From Caulobacter sp. BK020 (GTDB taxonomy: Bacteria > Pseudomonadota > Alphaproteobacteria > Caulobacterales > Caulobacteraceae), in assembly GCF_004342605.1 (NCBI RefSeq), contig NZ_SLZL01000004.1:248001-312000 (forward strand): 64,000 nucleotides of DNA. Reading direction: 5' to 3'. The notes under the pieces are model-generated. The model was not told the DNA's origin. It worked only from the letters and a program-made list of their open reading frames with translations, and made no database searches. The stretch's first letter is position 1. Every line of letters starts with the position of its first letter. The translations under genes were made by a program, and so were the position numbers. Below, piece after piece: positions 19,765 through 29,553 of this stretch.

Positions 19765-22700
19765 CTACCAGAGGATGTCCGAAGCGTGGACGTCGGGGGT
19801 GGCGAACAGGATCAGCATGTCGTTGCCGGTATTGCCGTTCAGTTGGACGAACAGGTACGAAGCGTTGGCGTCCGACACCAGGCTATAGTGATCGTTCGCG
19901 CCGTTGGTGTGCAGGGCGGTCAGGTCCACCTTGTCCACGCCTGTCTGGAAGTCATGGATGATGTCCGGGGCGTCGAGGGTCGAGTCGGTCTTGGCCACGA
20001 ACTTGAAGGTGTCGGCCCCAGCCCAGCCGAACAGGGCGTCGGCCCCGCCACCGCCGATGATGGTGTCATCGCCATCCTTGCCGACAATGGTCTCGCTGAA
20101 ACTCCCGCCAACCAAGGTGTCGGCGCCGCCATCGCCCAGCATGTAGGCCCCGCTGGTCAGGCCCAGGATGTCGGAGGCGTTGATCTCGGTCGTCGCGGCG
20201 ATCTGGAAGGTCGTCGAGTGCGAAACGCCAAAGACCAAGGCGCCGCCCTGGTACCGCAAGATGCTGACGTTGGTGGGATCCAGGGCCGTCAGATCAAGCT
20301 TGTCCACGCCCGTCTGGAAGTCGTGGATGATGTCCAGTTGGCGCGCGTTCGACTCCTCGACCGAACGATAGGCGAAGGTGTCCGCGCCCGTTCCGCCGAA
20401 CAGCGCGTCGCCGGCCTCGCCGCCGATGATCATGTCGTCGCCCGCGCCGCCGACGACGGTGTCGCTCTTGGCGCTGCCGATCAGGGTGTCGGCGCCGTCG
20501 TCGCCCACCATGTAGACGCCGTTGGTCAGGCCCAGGATGTCGACGCCGTCGATCCTGTTGATCGAGGCGATCTGGAAGGCGCCGCCGATCCCGCCGCCGT
20601 TCACGAACGTGCCGCCGTTATAATGCAGGATGCTGACGTTGCTGGGATTCAACGCCGTCAGGTCCAGCGTGTCCACGCCGCTCTGGAAGTCGTGGATGAT
20701 GTCCAGTTGGCCCGCGGCGCTGTTGGACTCCGTGGCTGAGCGATAGGCGAAGGTGTCCGCGCCCGCTCCGCCGAACAGCGCGTCGCCAACATCGCCGCCG
20801 ATGATCGTGTCGTTGCCCGCTTCGCCGACGATGGTGTCGTCCTTGGCGCTGCCGATCAGGGTGTCGGCGCTGTCGTCGCCCACCATGTAGACGCCGTTGG
20901 TCAGGCCCAGGATGTCGACGCCGTCGATGCTGTTGATCGAGGCGATCTGGAAGGCGCCGCCGATCCCGCCGCCGTTCACGAACGTGCCGCCGTTATGATG
21001 CAGGATGCTGACATTCGAGGGCGCGATGGCGCTCAGGTCCACCTTGTCCACCCCGGCCTTGAAATCGTGGATGATGTCCAGATGGGCGTTGTCGGAATCC
21101 AGGGCCGAAGCGTAGGCGAAGATGTTGGCGCCGGCGCCGCCCCACAGGGCGTCCGCGCCGCCACCGCCGTTCAGGGTGTCGTTGCCCGCCCCACCGTTCA
21201 GCGTGTCGCCGAGGGCCCCGCCGACCAGCGTGTCGGCGTTGACGCCGCCGGTCAGGGTCCGGCCGCCGTCGTCCCCCAAGATGGTGAAGCTGGTGGCGGT
21301 CCCGGTCATGATGTCGGTGATCCCGACCTCGCCGGCGACGGCGATCTTCATTCCGCCGCCGGGCGTCGTCACGTAGGTCATGCCCTGGGCGTACTGGATG
21401 CCGACGACGGCGGGCTGGAACGCGGTCAGATCGATCCGGTCCACGCTGGTCTGGAAGTCGGTGATGGTGTCGTAGGCCGCCGGCGCGGAGTCGCTCGTCG
21501 CCACGTATTTGAACGTATCCGCGCCGGCGCCGCCGGTCAGGATGTCGGCGCCCGCGCCGCCGGTCAGCACGTTGGTTCCCGCGTCGCCGACGATCGTGTC
21601 GCCGAAGGCCGAACCGACGATGCTCTCGATGCTCGACAGGGTGTCGGACGCGCCGTCGCCGTCGTTGGACACCAGTTGAGCCGAGAGATCGGCGTGGACG
21701 CCGGCGGCCGCGCCGGAATAGTCGGCGGCATCGGTGCCCGAGCCCCCCGACAAGGTGTCGGCGCCCCCGCGGCCGATTAGGACGTCGTTGCCGCCGCCCC
21801 CCGTCAGGAGGTTGGCGCCGGCGTCGCCGCTCAGCCGGTCGCCGAAGCTGGAACCGGTGAGGTTCTCGAAGCCCGACAGGGTGTCGGCCCCACCGCCGCC
21901 CGTTTGCTGAGCGCCGGCCAGTGCGATGTCCACGGTCACGCCGCTGGACGCGGTGGCGTAGGAGACGGTGTCGATCCCCGCCCCGCCGGTCAGTGCGTTG
22001 TTGCCGCCGTCGCCGATCAGGGTGTCGTCGCCGCTGCCGCCGATGATGTTCTCGACGTTGGTGAACGTGTCGCCGTTGGGCCCGACTCCGTTGGCCAGGA
22101 TGATCGTCAGGGCCGTGGCATAGCCGCTGTAGTCGATCGTGTCGCTGCCGGCGCCGCCATCGAAGGTGTCGCCAGCCTTGCCGCTGACGAAGCGGTCGTC
22201 GCCCGCTCCGCCGAAGACGTTAACCGAGCTGTTGGACGAGATGACGACGTCGTCGCCCGCCCCGCCGTCGACGGTCAGCAGATCGGTCTGGGTCACCAGG
22301 GTCAGGGTGTCGGCGAACTCGGTGCCGCGCAGGGCGACCAGCTTCTCCACGTTCTGGATCGTGCCGCCGCCCAGGACGACGGGCTGACCGGAGACGATCC
22401 CCGCGGTGCTGAACGCGATCCCACTGGCCAAGCCGCCCAGCGACAGCCGCAGAGTATCCGTGCCGTTTCCGCCATCGACCTCGTCACCATAACCGGCCGC
22501 GAGGACGTCGTTGCCGTCCAGGCCGAACAATTGGTCTTTCTCCAGACCCATGTCGGCGATGGGGATCGCTGCGCCTGTCTGATTGCCGTCGCCTGAATAG
22601 AGGGTGTCGCCGAGGGCGCTGCCCGTCAGGATATCCGCGCCGGCGCCGCCGGACATGGCGTTGCCGGAACCTGCCGCGGTGATCTGGTCGTCGCCCGCGT

Positions 22701-23520
22701 CGCCATAGACCCATCCGCTGTAATAGGTCCACTGCATGAGGATGACGTCGTCGCCAGCGCCGCCATGGGTCTCGCCGTGGGAATAGATTGTGTCGTTGCC
22801 GTCGCCGCCGTCAGCCTTCGAGAAGGTGTTGCTGTTCGTGTAGAGCGTGTCGTCGCCAGCGCCGCCATATACCGCCTGCAGATATTGGCTGTTTCGTCCA
22901 TCGACGATGTCGTCGCCGTCGTCGCCCGAGAGCACCCCTGTATAATAATCCGCCGTGAGGTGGTCGTCGCCGCCCATGCCGAAGACGGCCCCGAAATCGG
23001 AATAGCCTGACCCGTTGGAGCCGAGGGTGATGGTGTCGGCATAATTGCTGCCCTGCACCCAGCTGATGCTTTCAATACCGGTGATCGTCCCGCCGCCGAT
23101 GACTTGCGTGGTCAGTCGGAAATCAGCCGTCACCCCGGTCGAGGCGCCCATGAAGCTGATGTAGAGATAGTCGCCAAAGGAACCGTTGGCGCCGCCGTCG
23201 ACACTGTCGCCATAGCCGGCGAAGATCCGGTCACTGCCGTCGCCACCGACCAGCGTATCGACCTCGGCGCCGGTGTCGAGCACCGGCGGGGTGTAGGGAT
23301 TGTTGTAATAGGGCTGGTTGAAAGCCGGCGTTTCATCGCCGCTGTAGAGTCTGTCGTCACCATCGCCGCCGCTAACGACGTCTTCGCCGGCGCCGCCCGC
23401 CAGGATGTCGCCACCGCCGTTGCCGCTCAGGGAGTCATTTCCCCCACCGCCTTGAGCCGTATCGGCGTCCGATCCGCCCGTGAAAATGTCGTCGTCAGCG
23501 GTACCCACGAAGATGGACAT
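19765..23520 (-). CDS. RTX calcium-binding repeat protein, type I secretion substrate
   Basis: A 1251-residue protein made almost wholly of hemolysin-type calcium-binding nonapeptides (GGxGxDxUx), starting at MSIFVGTADDDIFTGGSDAD. It has no enzymatic domain that I can see. Residues about 750-1250 hold successive modules DxIxDFxxGVDKxDLxALxPxNVSIL, each followed by GGTFVNGG-type beta strands, as in serralysin C-terminal domains. It ends with the hydrophobic DVHASDILW, the usual style of a C-terminal type I secretion signal. The ATG at 23520 is preferred; upstream residues are not repeat-like. Its C-terminal part closely resembles that of the M10 protease at 29554. No transporter is in the window. 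Confidence 0.9.
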   Translation of the reverse strand: MSIFVGTADDDIFTGGSDADTAQGGGGNDSLSGNGGGDILAGGAGEDVVSGGDGDDRLYSGDETPAFNQPYYNNPYTPPVLDTGAEVDTLVGGDGSDRIFAGYGDSVDGGANGSFGDYLYISFMGASTGVTADFRLTTQVIGGGTITGIESISWVQGSNYADTITLGSNGSGYSDFGAVFGMGGDDHLTADYYTGVLSGDDGDDIVDGRNSQYLQAVYGGAGDDTLYTNSNTFSKADGGDGNDTIYSHGETHGGAGDDVILMQWTYYSGWVYGDAGDDQITAAGSGNAMSGGAGADILTGSALGDTLYSGDGNQTGAAIPIADMGLEKDQLFGLDGNDVLAAGYGDEVDGGNGTDTLRLSLGGLASGIAFSTAGIVSGQPVVLGGGTIQNVEKLVALRGTEFADTLTLVTQTDLLTVDGGAGDDVVISSNSSVNVFGGAGDDRFVSGKAGDTFDGGAGSDTIDYSGYATALTIILANGVGPNGDTFTNVENIIGGSGDDTLIGDGGNNALTGGAGIDTVSYATASSGVTVDIALAGAQQTGGGGADTLSGFENLTGSSFGDRLSGDAGANLLTGGGGNDVLIGRGGADTLSGGSGTDAADYSGAAAGVHADLSAQLVSNDGDGASDTLSSIESIVGSAFGDTIVGDAGTNVLTGGAGADILTGGAGADTFKYVATSDSAPAAYDTITDFQTSVDRIDLTAFQPAVVGIQYAQGMTYVTTPGGGMKIAVAGEVGITDIMTGTATSFTILGDDGGRTLTGGVNADTLVGGALGDTLNGGAGNDTLNGGGGADALWGGAGANIFAYASALDSDNAHLDIIHDFKAGVDKVDLSAIAPSNVSILHHNGGTFVNGGGIGGAFQIASINSIDGVDILGLTNGVYMVGDDSADTLIGSAKDDTIVGEAGNDTIIGGDVGDALFGGAGADTFAYRSATESNSAAGQLDIIHDFQSGVDTLDLTALNPSNVSILHYNGGTFVNGGGIGGAFQIASINRIDGVDILGLTNGVYMVGDDGADTLIGSAKSDTVVGGAGDDMIIGGEAGDALFGGTGADTFAYRSVEESNARQLDIIHDFQTGVDKLDLTALDPTNVSILRYQGGALVFGVSHSTTFQIAATTEINASDILGLTSGAYMLGDGGADTLVGGSFSETIVGKDGDDTIIGGGGADALFGWAGADTFKFVAKTDSTLDAPDIIHDFQTGVDKVDLTALHTNGANDHYSLVSDANASYLFVQLNGNTGNDMLILFATPDVHASDILW
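20386..21135 (-). repeat. Two tandem 375-bp repeats within the RTX gene
   Basis: The stretches near 20386-20760 and 20761-21135 are nearly identical and offset by 375 bp (125 codons), so they encode two almost equal modules of the RTX protein. They contain the GGTFVNGG and DGVDILGLTNGVYMVGDD strands. Confidence 0.75.
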
Positions 23521-23694
23521 GATCCAAACACATGCGCCGCCCGGCCCGCCGGGATCGGCGCGCCTATCCAACTTCGAGCGATCGCGCTCCCCCAGTGCAG
23601 CTTGGCTAGCATCGGCCCGGACTCAGGGCAATCAATTTGCGCGCCTGGGTTGATATTCGACAGGATGGGCGCGGAACAGCCGCCCGCCCGAAAT

Positions 23695-23730
23695 GAAAAG
23701 CGGCCGCCGCTCGAAGGAGCGGCGGCCGTT
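23695..23730 (-). terminator. Terminator of ettA
   Basis: A 12-bp perfect stem (CGGCCGCCGCTC / GAGCGGCGGCCG) with a 4-nt loop; on the minus strand it is followed by CTTTT. It lies 21 bp after the ettA stop. The following 23521-23694 stretch should hold the RTX gene promoter; no gene is seen there. Confidence 0.8.
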
Positions 23731-23750
23731 CAACGTCTTGGCGATAGCGC

Positions 23751-25418
<1,668 letters not shown>

Positions 25419-25605
25419 GGGGGGCTTCGGCCTCTTTGCGTCTTCGGGATCGGGGGTCGGGCGCTCAGATAGCCTCCAGGGCGGGATTCCGCAATGTTCC
25501 CGGCGGCCTCGCGCGACTTGCAGGCTGTCATTCCGCCGTCGCCGTTCCGTCTGAAACCCGACACGGAACTGTCGGCGCGCTGTCGTCGAGCGCTGTTACC
25601 GCACC

Positions 25606-25647
25606 TCCCCAAGCCGGCGCCGCTCCCCTTGAGCGCCGGCGTGGGGA
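25606..25647 (+). promoter_or_regulatory. Hairpin covering the ribosome-binding site of the TonB receptor
   Basis: TCCCCAAGCCGGCGC and GCGCCGGCGTGGGGA pair with one mismatch around a 12-nt loop. The only SD-like sequence (GGGGA, 25643-25647, 7 nt before the ATG) lies in the 3' arm, so folding would hide it. No known riboswitch motif is recognised. Confidence 0.5.
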
Positions 25648-25654
25648 TACGAGC

Positions 25655-28036
25655 ATGAAACGACACCTGATGCTGGGCGGGACCTTCTGCGCCCTGCTGC
25701 TGGCCGCGCCGCACCTGGCCCTGGCCGCCGAGCCCGCCGCAGCCGCCCCGGCCGCCGATGCGCCCGCGGCCGACGCCAACGAAGTCGACGCCGTGATCGT
25801 GCTGGGCCAGGGCCAGAGCCGCCAGGTCCAGACGATCAACACCACCCAGATCGAGGTCCTGGCCGCCGGGTCCAGCCCGCTGCGCGCGGTCGAGAAGCTG
25901 CCCGGCGTCAGCTTCCAGTCGGCCGACGCCTTCGGCGCCTACGAGTGGTCGACGCGCGTCGCCATCCGCGGCTTCGACCAGAGCCGCCTGGGCTTCACCC
26001 TGGACGGCGTGCCGCTGGGCGACATGAGCTACGGCAACTACAACGGCCTGCACGTCAGCCGCGCCGTCACCAGCGAAGACCTGGGCAAGGTCGAGCTGGC
26101 CCAGGGCGCCGGCTCGCTGTCGACCGCCTCGACCAGCAACCTGGGCGGCACGCTGCAGTTCTTCACCCGCGACCCATCGCAGGAATTCCACGTCCAGACC
26201 AACGCCACGGTCGGCTCGGACTCGATGTACCGGGTGTTCGGCCGCATCGACACGGGCGCGATCGAGAGCCTGGGCGGCCTGCGCGCCTACGTCTCGGCCG
26301 TCGACCAGAAGGCCGACAAGTGGAAAGGCGGCGGCGAGCAGAAGCAGCGCCAGTACGACGCCAAGGTCGTGCTGCCCCTGGGCGAGACCGGCTCGCTGAC
26401 CGCGTTCTGGAACCACTCCGAGCGCCGCGAGCAGGACTACCAGGACATGTCGTTCGACATGATCAGGCGCCTGGGCCGCGACTGGGACAACTTCCAGCCT
26501 GACTGGAACAAGGCCGTCGGCGTCGGCGCCGTGCTGAACAACCCAGCCAACTACGCCGGCCCGACGCCGCTCCTGAACGGCGGCTACTGGACCGGCGCGG
26601 GGACCAACCCCTACGCCCAGTACGGCGTGGTCACGCCTGATGACGCCTATTACGCCGGGGCCGGCATCCGCGACGACGACATCTATGCCGTCACGTTGAA
26701 GCACGACCTGGGCGAGAAGGTCCGCTTCGACCTGACCGGCTACGGCCACAAGAACCAGGGCCAGGGCCTGTGGTACACGCCCTACACCGTCAGCCCCGGC
26801 TACGGCACGGCCGGCTCGACGGCCGCCCCCCTGTCGATCCGCACCACCGAGTACGACATCGACCGCAAGGGCCTGATCGGCAATCTCTATGTCGACCTGG
26901 GCGCCCATGCGATCAGCGCCGGTTTCTGGACCGAGGACAACGACTTCCACCAGGCCCGCCGGTTCTACGCCGAGACCCTGGCGGCCCCGTCGCGCGATCC
27001 GCTGGACTTCCAGTCCAACCCGTTCAAGACCTCGTGGGAATACAAGTTCAACACCAAGACCACGACCGGCTACCTGCAGGACGTCTGGACGGTGACCGAC
27101 GCCCTGAAGGTCAATTTTGGCTTCAAGGCCCTGAAGGTCGAGAACGAGGTTTCGACCATCGCCGGCAGCGCCATGAGCGGCAAGATCGAGTCCAAGGACA
27201 ACTTCCTGCCCCAGGTCGGCGTCGTCTATGACCTGCCGGGCGGCGTCGAGCTGTTCGGGGGCTACACCGAGAACATGGCCGCCTATGTCTCGGCCGCCAC
27301 CTCGGGTCCGTTCGCCTCGCAGAACCAGGCCGCCGTGGACTATGTCCGCGACAACCTGCAGCCCGAGACCTCCAAGACCTTCGAAGGCGGCGTGCGCTAC
27401 AAGACCGACCGCTTCCAGGGCGTCGCGGCGCTCTATCACGTCGACTTCGAGAACCGCCTGGCCAGCGCCAGCACCGCCCCGCCGATCCTGGGCCTGCCGG
27501 CGGTGCTGTCGAACGTCGGCGCGGTCAAGACCAAGGGGATCGAGCTGGCCGGCCAGTATCGGCTCACCGACGCCTGGTCGCTCTACGGCTCCTACGCCTA
27601 CAACGACTCCACCTATGAGGACGACGTCCCCGGCGCCGGCGGCACGGTGGCCATGCACACCAAGGGCAAGGACGTGGTCTTCACGCCCAAATCCCTGTTG
27701 AAAGCCAGCCTGGGCTACGACAACGGCACGGGCTTCTTCGGCAATCTCGGCGTCAGCTACACCAGTTCGCGCTGGTACACGTTCGAGAACGACGGCGGCA
27801 AGGTCGACGGCTTCACCGTCGCGGACCTGACCGTCGGCTACCGTTTCGCCGGCGAAACCAACGCCTGGCTGCGCGATCTGGAGGTGCAGGCCAACATCAC
27901 CAACCTGACCGACGAGGACTATATCTCGACGGTGGGCTCGGGCGGCGCGTCCAAGGCCGACCCCGGCGGCACGGCCATGACCCTGCTGCCGGGCGCCCCG
28001 CGCCAAGCCTATGTGACGGTGCGCAAGCGGTTCTAG
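25655..28036 (+). CDS. TonB-dependent outer membrane receptor
   Basis: A 793-residue outer-membrane receptor. Residues 1-25 are a signal peptide (MKRHLMLGGTFCALLLAAPHLALAA), followed by an Ala/Pro-rich segment, a plug domain from about 45 (DAVIVLGQGQSRQVQ is in the TonB-box region; VEKLPGVSFQSAD; VAIRGFDQSRLGFTLDGVPLGD), and a beta-barrel ending in AYVTVRKRF with the C-terminal aromatic. The plug has the FTLDGVPLGD/YNGLHVSRAVTSEDLGKVELAQGAGS motifs of siderophore-type receptors, but the ligand is unknown. The ATG at 25655 begins the signal peptide; the upstream hairpin may control translation. Confidence 0.92.
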   Translation: MKRHLMLGGTFCALLLAAPHLALAAEPAAAAPAADAPAADANEVDAVIVLGQGQSRQVQTINTTQIEVLAAGSSPLRAVEKLPGVSFQSADAFGAYEWSTRVAIRGFDQSRLGFTLDGVPLGDMSYGNYNGLHVSRAVTSEDLGKVELAQGAGSLSTASTSNLGGTLQFFTRDPSQEFHVQTNATVGSDSMYRVFGRIDTGAIESLGGLRAYVSAVDQKADKWKGGGEQKQRQYDAKVVLPLGETGSLTAFWNHSERREQDYQDMSFDMIRRLGRDWDNFQPDWNKAVGVGAVLNNPANYAGPTPLLNGGYWTGAGTNPYAQYGVVTPDDAYYAGAGIRDDDIYAVTLKHDLGEKVRFDLTGYGHKNQGQGLWYTPYTVSPGYGTAGSTAAPLSIRTTEYDIDRKGLIGNLYVDLGAHAISAGFWTEDNDFHQARRFYAETLAAPSRDPLDFQSNPFKTSWEYKFNTKTTTGYLQDVWTVTDALKVNFGFKALKVENEVSTIAGSAMSGKIESKDNFLPQVGVVYDLPGGVELFGGYTENMAAYVSAATSGPFASQNQAAVDYVRDNLQPETSKTFEGGVRYKTDRFQGVAALYHVDFENRLASASTAPPILGLPAVLSNVGAVKTKGIELAGQYRLTDAWSLYGSYAYNDSTYEDDVPGAGGTVAMHTKGKDVVFTPKSLLKASLGYDNGTGFFGNLGVSYTSSRWYTFENDGGKVDGFTVADLTVGYRFAGETNAWLRDLEVQANITNLTDEDYISTVGSGGASKADPGGTAMTLLPGAPRQAYVTVRKRF

Positions 28037-28043
28037 GACCGGC

Positions 28044-28070
28044 GGGGACACGCCGCAAAGGCGTGTCCCC
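28044..28070. repeat. GGGGACACGCC palindrome after the TonB receptor gene
   Basis: GGGGACACGCC-GCAAA-GGCGTGTCCCC, an 11-bp perfect hairpin directly after the receptor stop codon. It belongs to a family of dispersed GGGGACACGCC-type palindromes also at 28931, 34069 and 45892 and probably serves as a terminator or mRNA end. Confidence 0.7.
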
Positions 28071-28169
28071 GGCCCGCGACGCCGGCTTTCCCGTGTCCGG
28101 ACGCGATTTCCAGGCCGTCCCGACGCAGCTTTCCTGGCTTTTCGCGGCGTACCCGGGCGTCGTCGGACC

Positions 28170-28934
28170 ATGACCGACACCGCCTCCCCCGCCCCGTCCA
28201 TGGCCAGCCTCGGCCATGAGATCATCGACATCATCCGCACCGTCGGCGTCGCCCTGGCGATCGCCCTGGTCCTGCGGGTGGTGCTCTTCCAGCCCTTCAC
28301 CATCCCCTCGTCCTCGATGGAGCCCGGCCTCGTCACCGGCGACTACATCGTGGTCTCCAAGCTGGCCTATGGCTGGAGCCGCGCCTCGCTTCCCCTGAAC
28401 CCGCCGCTGTTCGAGGGACGCCTGCTGGGCCGCCTGGCCCAGCGGGGCGACGTGGTGGTGTTCCGCCTGCCGCGCGATCCGAGTCAGACCTGGATCAAGC
28501 GCGTGATCGGCCTGCCCGGCGACCGGGTCCAGGTCCGCGGCGGCCAGGTCTTCGTCAACGGCCGGGGGCTGGCGCAGGCGCCGATCGGTCTGATGCAGGA
28601 TCACGACGCGCCCGACCGGCCGGTCCTGGCGATCCGGGAACGCGCACCGAACGGTCGGCAGTACCTCACCTATGACGGCGGCCCCGGCCAGCCGGGCGAC
28701 GACACCGACGTCTATGTCGTGCCGCAAGGCCAGTACTTCGTGATGGGCGACAACCGCGACAACTCGCTGGACAGCCGCTGGGCCCGCGAACTCGGCGTGG
28801 GTCTGCTGCCGGCCGAGAACCTGGTGGGCAAGGCCAAGTTCGTGATGCTGTCCTGGAGGCCGGGCGCATCGATCCTCAAGCCCTGGACGTGGCTGAACTT
28901 GCAGCCCGACCGCTTCCTGAAGCCGATCCGCTGA
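28170..28934 (+). CDS. lepB: Signal peptidase I
   Basis: A 254-residue type I signal peptidase (S26), which removes signal peptides in the cytoplasmic membrane. One transmembrane segment is at residues about 20-40 (IRTVGVALAIALVLRVVLF). The catalytic Ser is S49 (PSSSMEPG) and the general-base Lys K110 (WIKRVIGLPGD). The C-terminal box GDNRDNSLDSRW is present. Length and order match LepB. Its stop lies inside a long perfect inverted repeat. This may be one of several LepB-type genes, since the standard lepB usually lies with rnc and era. Confidence 0.93.
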   Translation: MTDTASPAPSMASLGHEIIDIIRTVGVALAIALVLRVVLFQPFTIPSSSMEPGLVTGDYIVVSKLAYGWSRASLPLNPPLFEGRLLGRLAQRGDVVVFRLPRDPSQTWIKRVIGLPGDRVQVRGGQVFVNGRGLAQAPIGLMQDHDAPDRPVLAIRERAPNGRQYLTYDGGPGQPGDDTDVYVVPQGQYFVMGDNRDNSLDSRWARELGVGLLPAENLVGKAKFVMLSWRPGASILKPWTWLNLQPDRFLKPIR

Positions 28935-29019
28935 CCAGGAACATGCCCTTTCGGCGTGTCCCCCACAGCAGGCGGCGCTTGAACTTGGGGACACGCCGAA
29001 AGGGCATGTTCCTGGTCAG
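28931..29019. repeat. Perfect 33-bp inverted repeat between lepB and a RHH-EF-hand gene
   Basis: The arms at 28931-28963 and 28987-29019 are perfect reverse complements, separated by 23 bp. They include the stop codons of both convergent genes. The arm begins CTGACCAGGAACATGCCC and contains the GGCGTGTCCCC motif. Confidence 0.85.
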
Positions 29020-29342
29020 CGCCGGCTGAATTCCTCGAAGCTCAACGCGCCGTCGTGATTGGCGTCGAGGCTATCGAAGGCCGCGTGGGCCGCGAGCGGT
29101 CGGGCCAGGGAGGGGGCGGCGACGGCGCCGACGGCCAGGCCGGCCAGGGCGGCGGCCAGGACGCGCCAGACCAGGTTCGACAGGCTCGGCCGGCCCTCCA
29201 GTTCCTGGTCGATGAAGACACGGACCGCCTCGCTGGCGGTGCGACGCGTCGCCCGGCAGCGCGCCATGAACGCGACCTTGGTCTCGTGCGGCAGACGGAC
29301 CTCGAGCGTGTCGCTCTTCTTCGGCGGCTTGCCAGCGCTCAT
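29016..29342 (-). CDS. Small membrane protein: RHH-like N-terminus, TM helix, EF-hand
   Basis: A 108-residue protein with an unusual layout. Residues about 10-50 (DTLEVRLPHETKVAFMARCRATRRTASEAVRVFIDQEL) have the strand-helix-helix pattern of a ribbon-helix-helix DNA-binding domain. Residues about 58-80 are a hydrophobic segment (LVWRVLAAALAGLAVGAVAA). Residues about 87-108 hold a single EF-hand loop (DSLDANHDGALSFEEF). The ATG at 29342 is chosen because GAGGG lies 6 nt before it; an ATG six bases upstream has no spacing. It is convergent with lepB and downstream of the candidate sRNA terminator. Function is unknown. Confidence 0.75.
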   Translation of the reverse strand: MSAGKPPKKSDTLEVRLPHETKVAFMARCRATRRTASEAVRVFIDQELEGRPSLSNLVWRVLAAALAGLAVGAVAAPSLARPLAAHAAFDSLDANHDGALSFEEFSRR

Positions 29343-29392
29343 GGCCATCCCTCTCGATGATGCCTCGAAAGGCTAGCATCTTTGCCGACGCG

Positions 29393-29423
29393 CAAAAAGA
29401 AAGCCCGGCCAAAAGACCGGGCT
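29393..29423 (-). terminator. Terminator of the candidate sRNA
   Basis: A 7-bp GC stem with an 8-nt loop (UCUUUUGG on the RNA) followed by UUCUUUUU, a good intrinsic terminator. Confidence 0.75.
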
Positions 29424-29478
29424 GAAGTTCATTAGGGAGGAAACGCCCAGGAAGGGCAGAGGCGCTCGGCGCCTCACG
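29393..29478 (-). ncRNA. Candidate small RNA with anti-Shine-Dalgarno loops
   Basis: On the minus strand three stems appear in order: GAGGCGC/GCGCCTC (29459-29475), GCCC-UUCCU-GGGC (29445-29457), and a terminator stem AGCCCGG/CCGGGCU (29402-29423) followed by UUCUUUUU. Between the last two is a 20-nt stretch with UUUCCUCCCU, complementary to ribosome-binding sites. A sigma-70-like TTGCAA-N17-TACCAG lies at 29485-29513. There is no open reading frame. It could instead be a 5' leader of the RHH-EF-hand gene ending at an attenuator. Confidence 0.55.
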
Positions 29479-29484
29479 AACGGA

Positions 29485-29513
29485 CTGGTACCGTTAACAG
29501 CGCGCTGTTGCAA
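29485..29513 (-). promoter_or_regulatory. Possible promoter of the candidate sRNA
   Basis: On the minus strand TTGCAA, 17 bp, TACCAG fit -35/-10 spacing. A partial general-stress-type match (GGAAT followed 16 bp later by CTGTT) overlaps it. Either would start an RNA near 29478. Confidence 0.35.
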
Positions 29514-29553
29514 GCGATTCCTAGCGGTGCGACGCGCTGACGCACGCGCCGCG

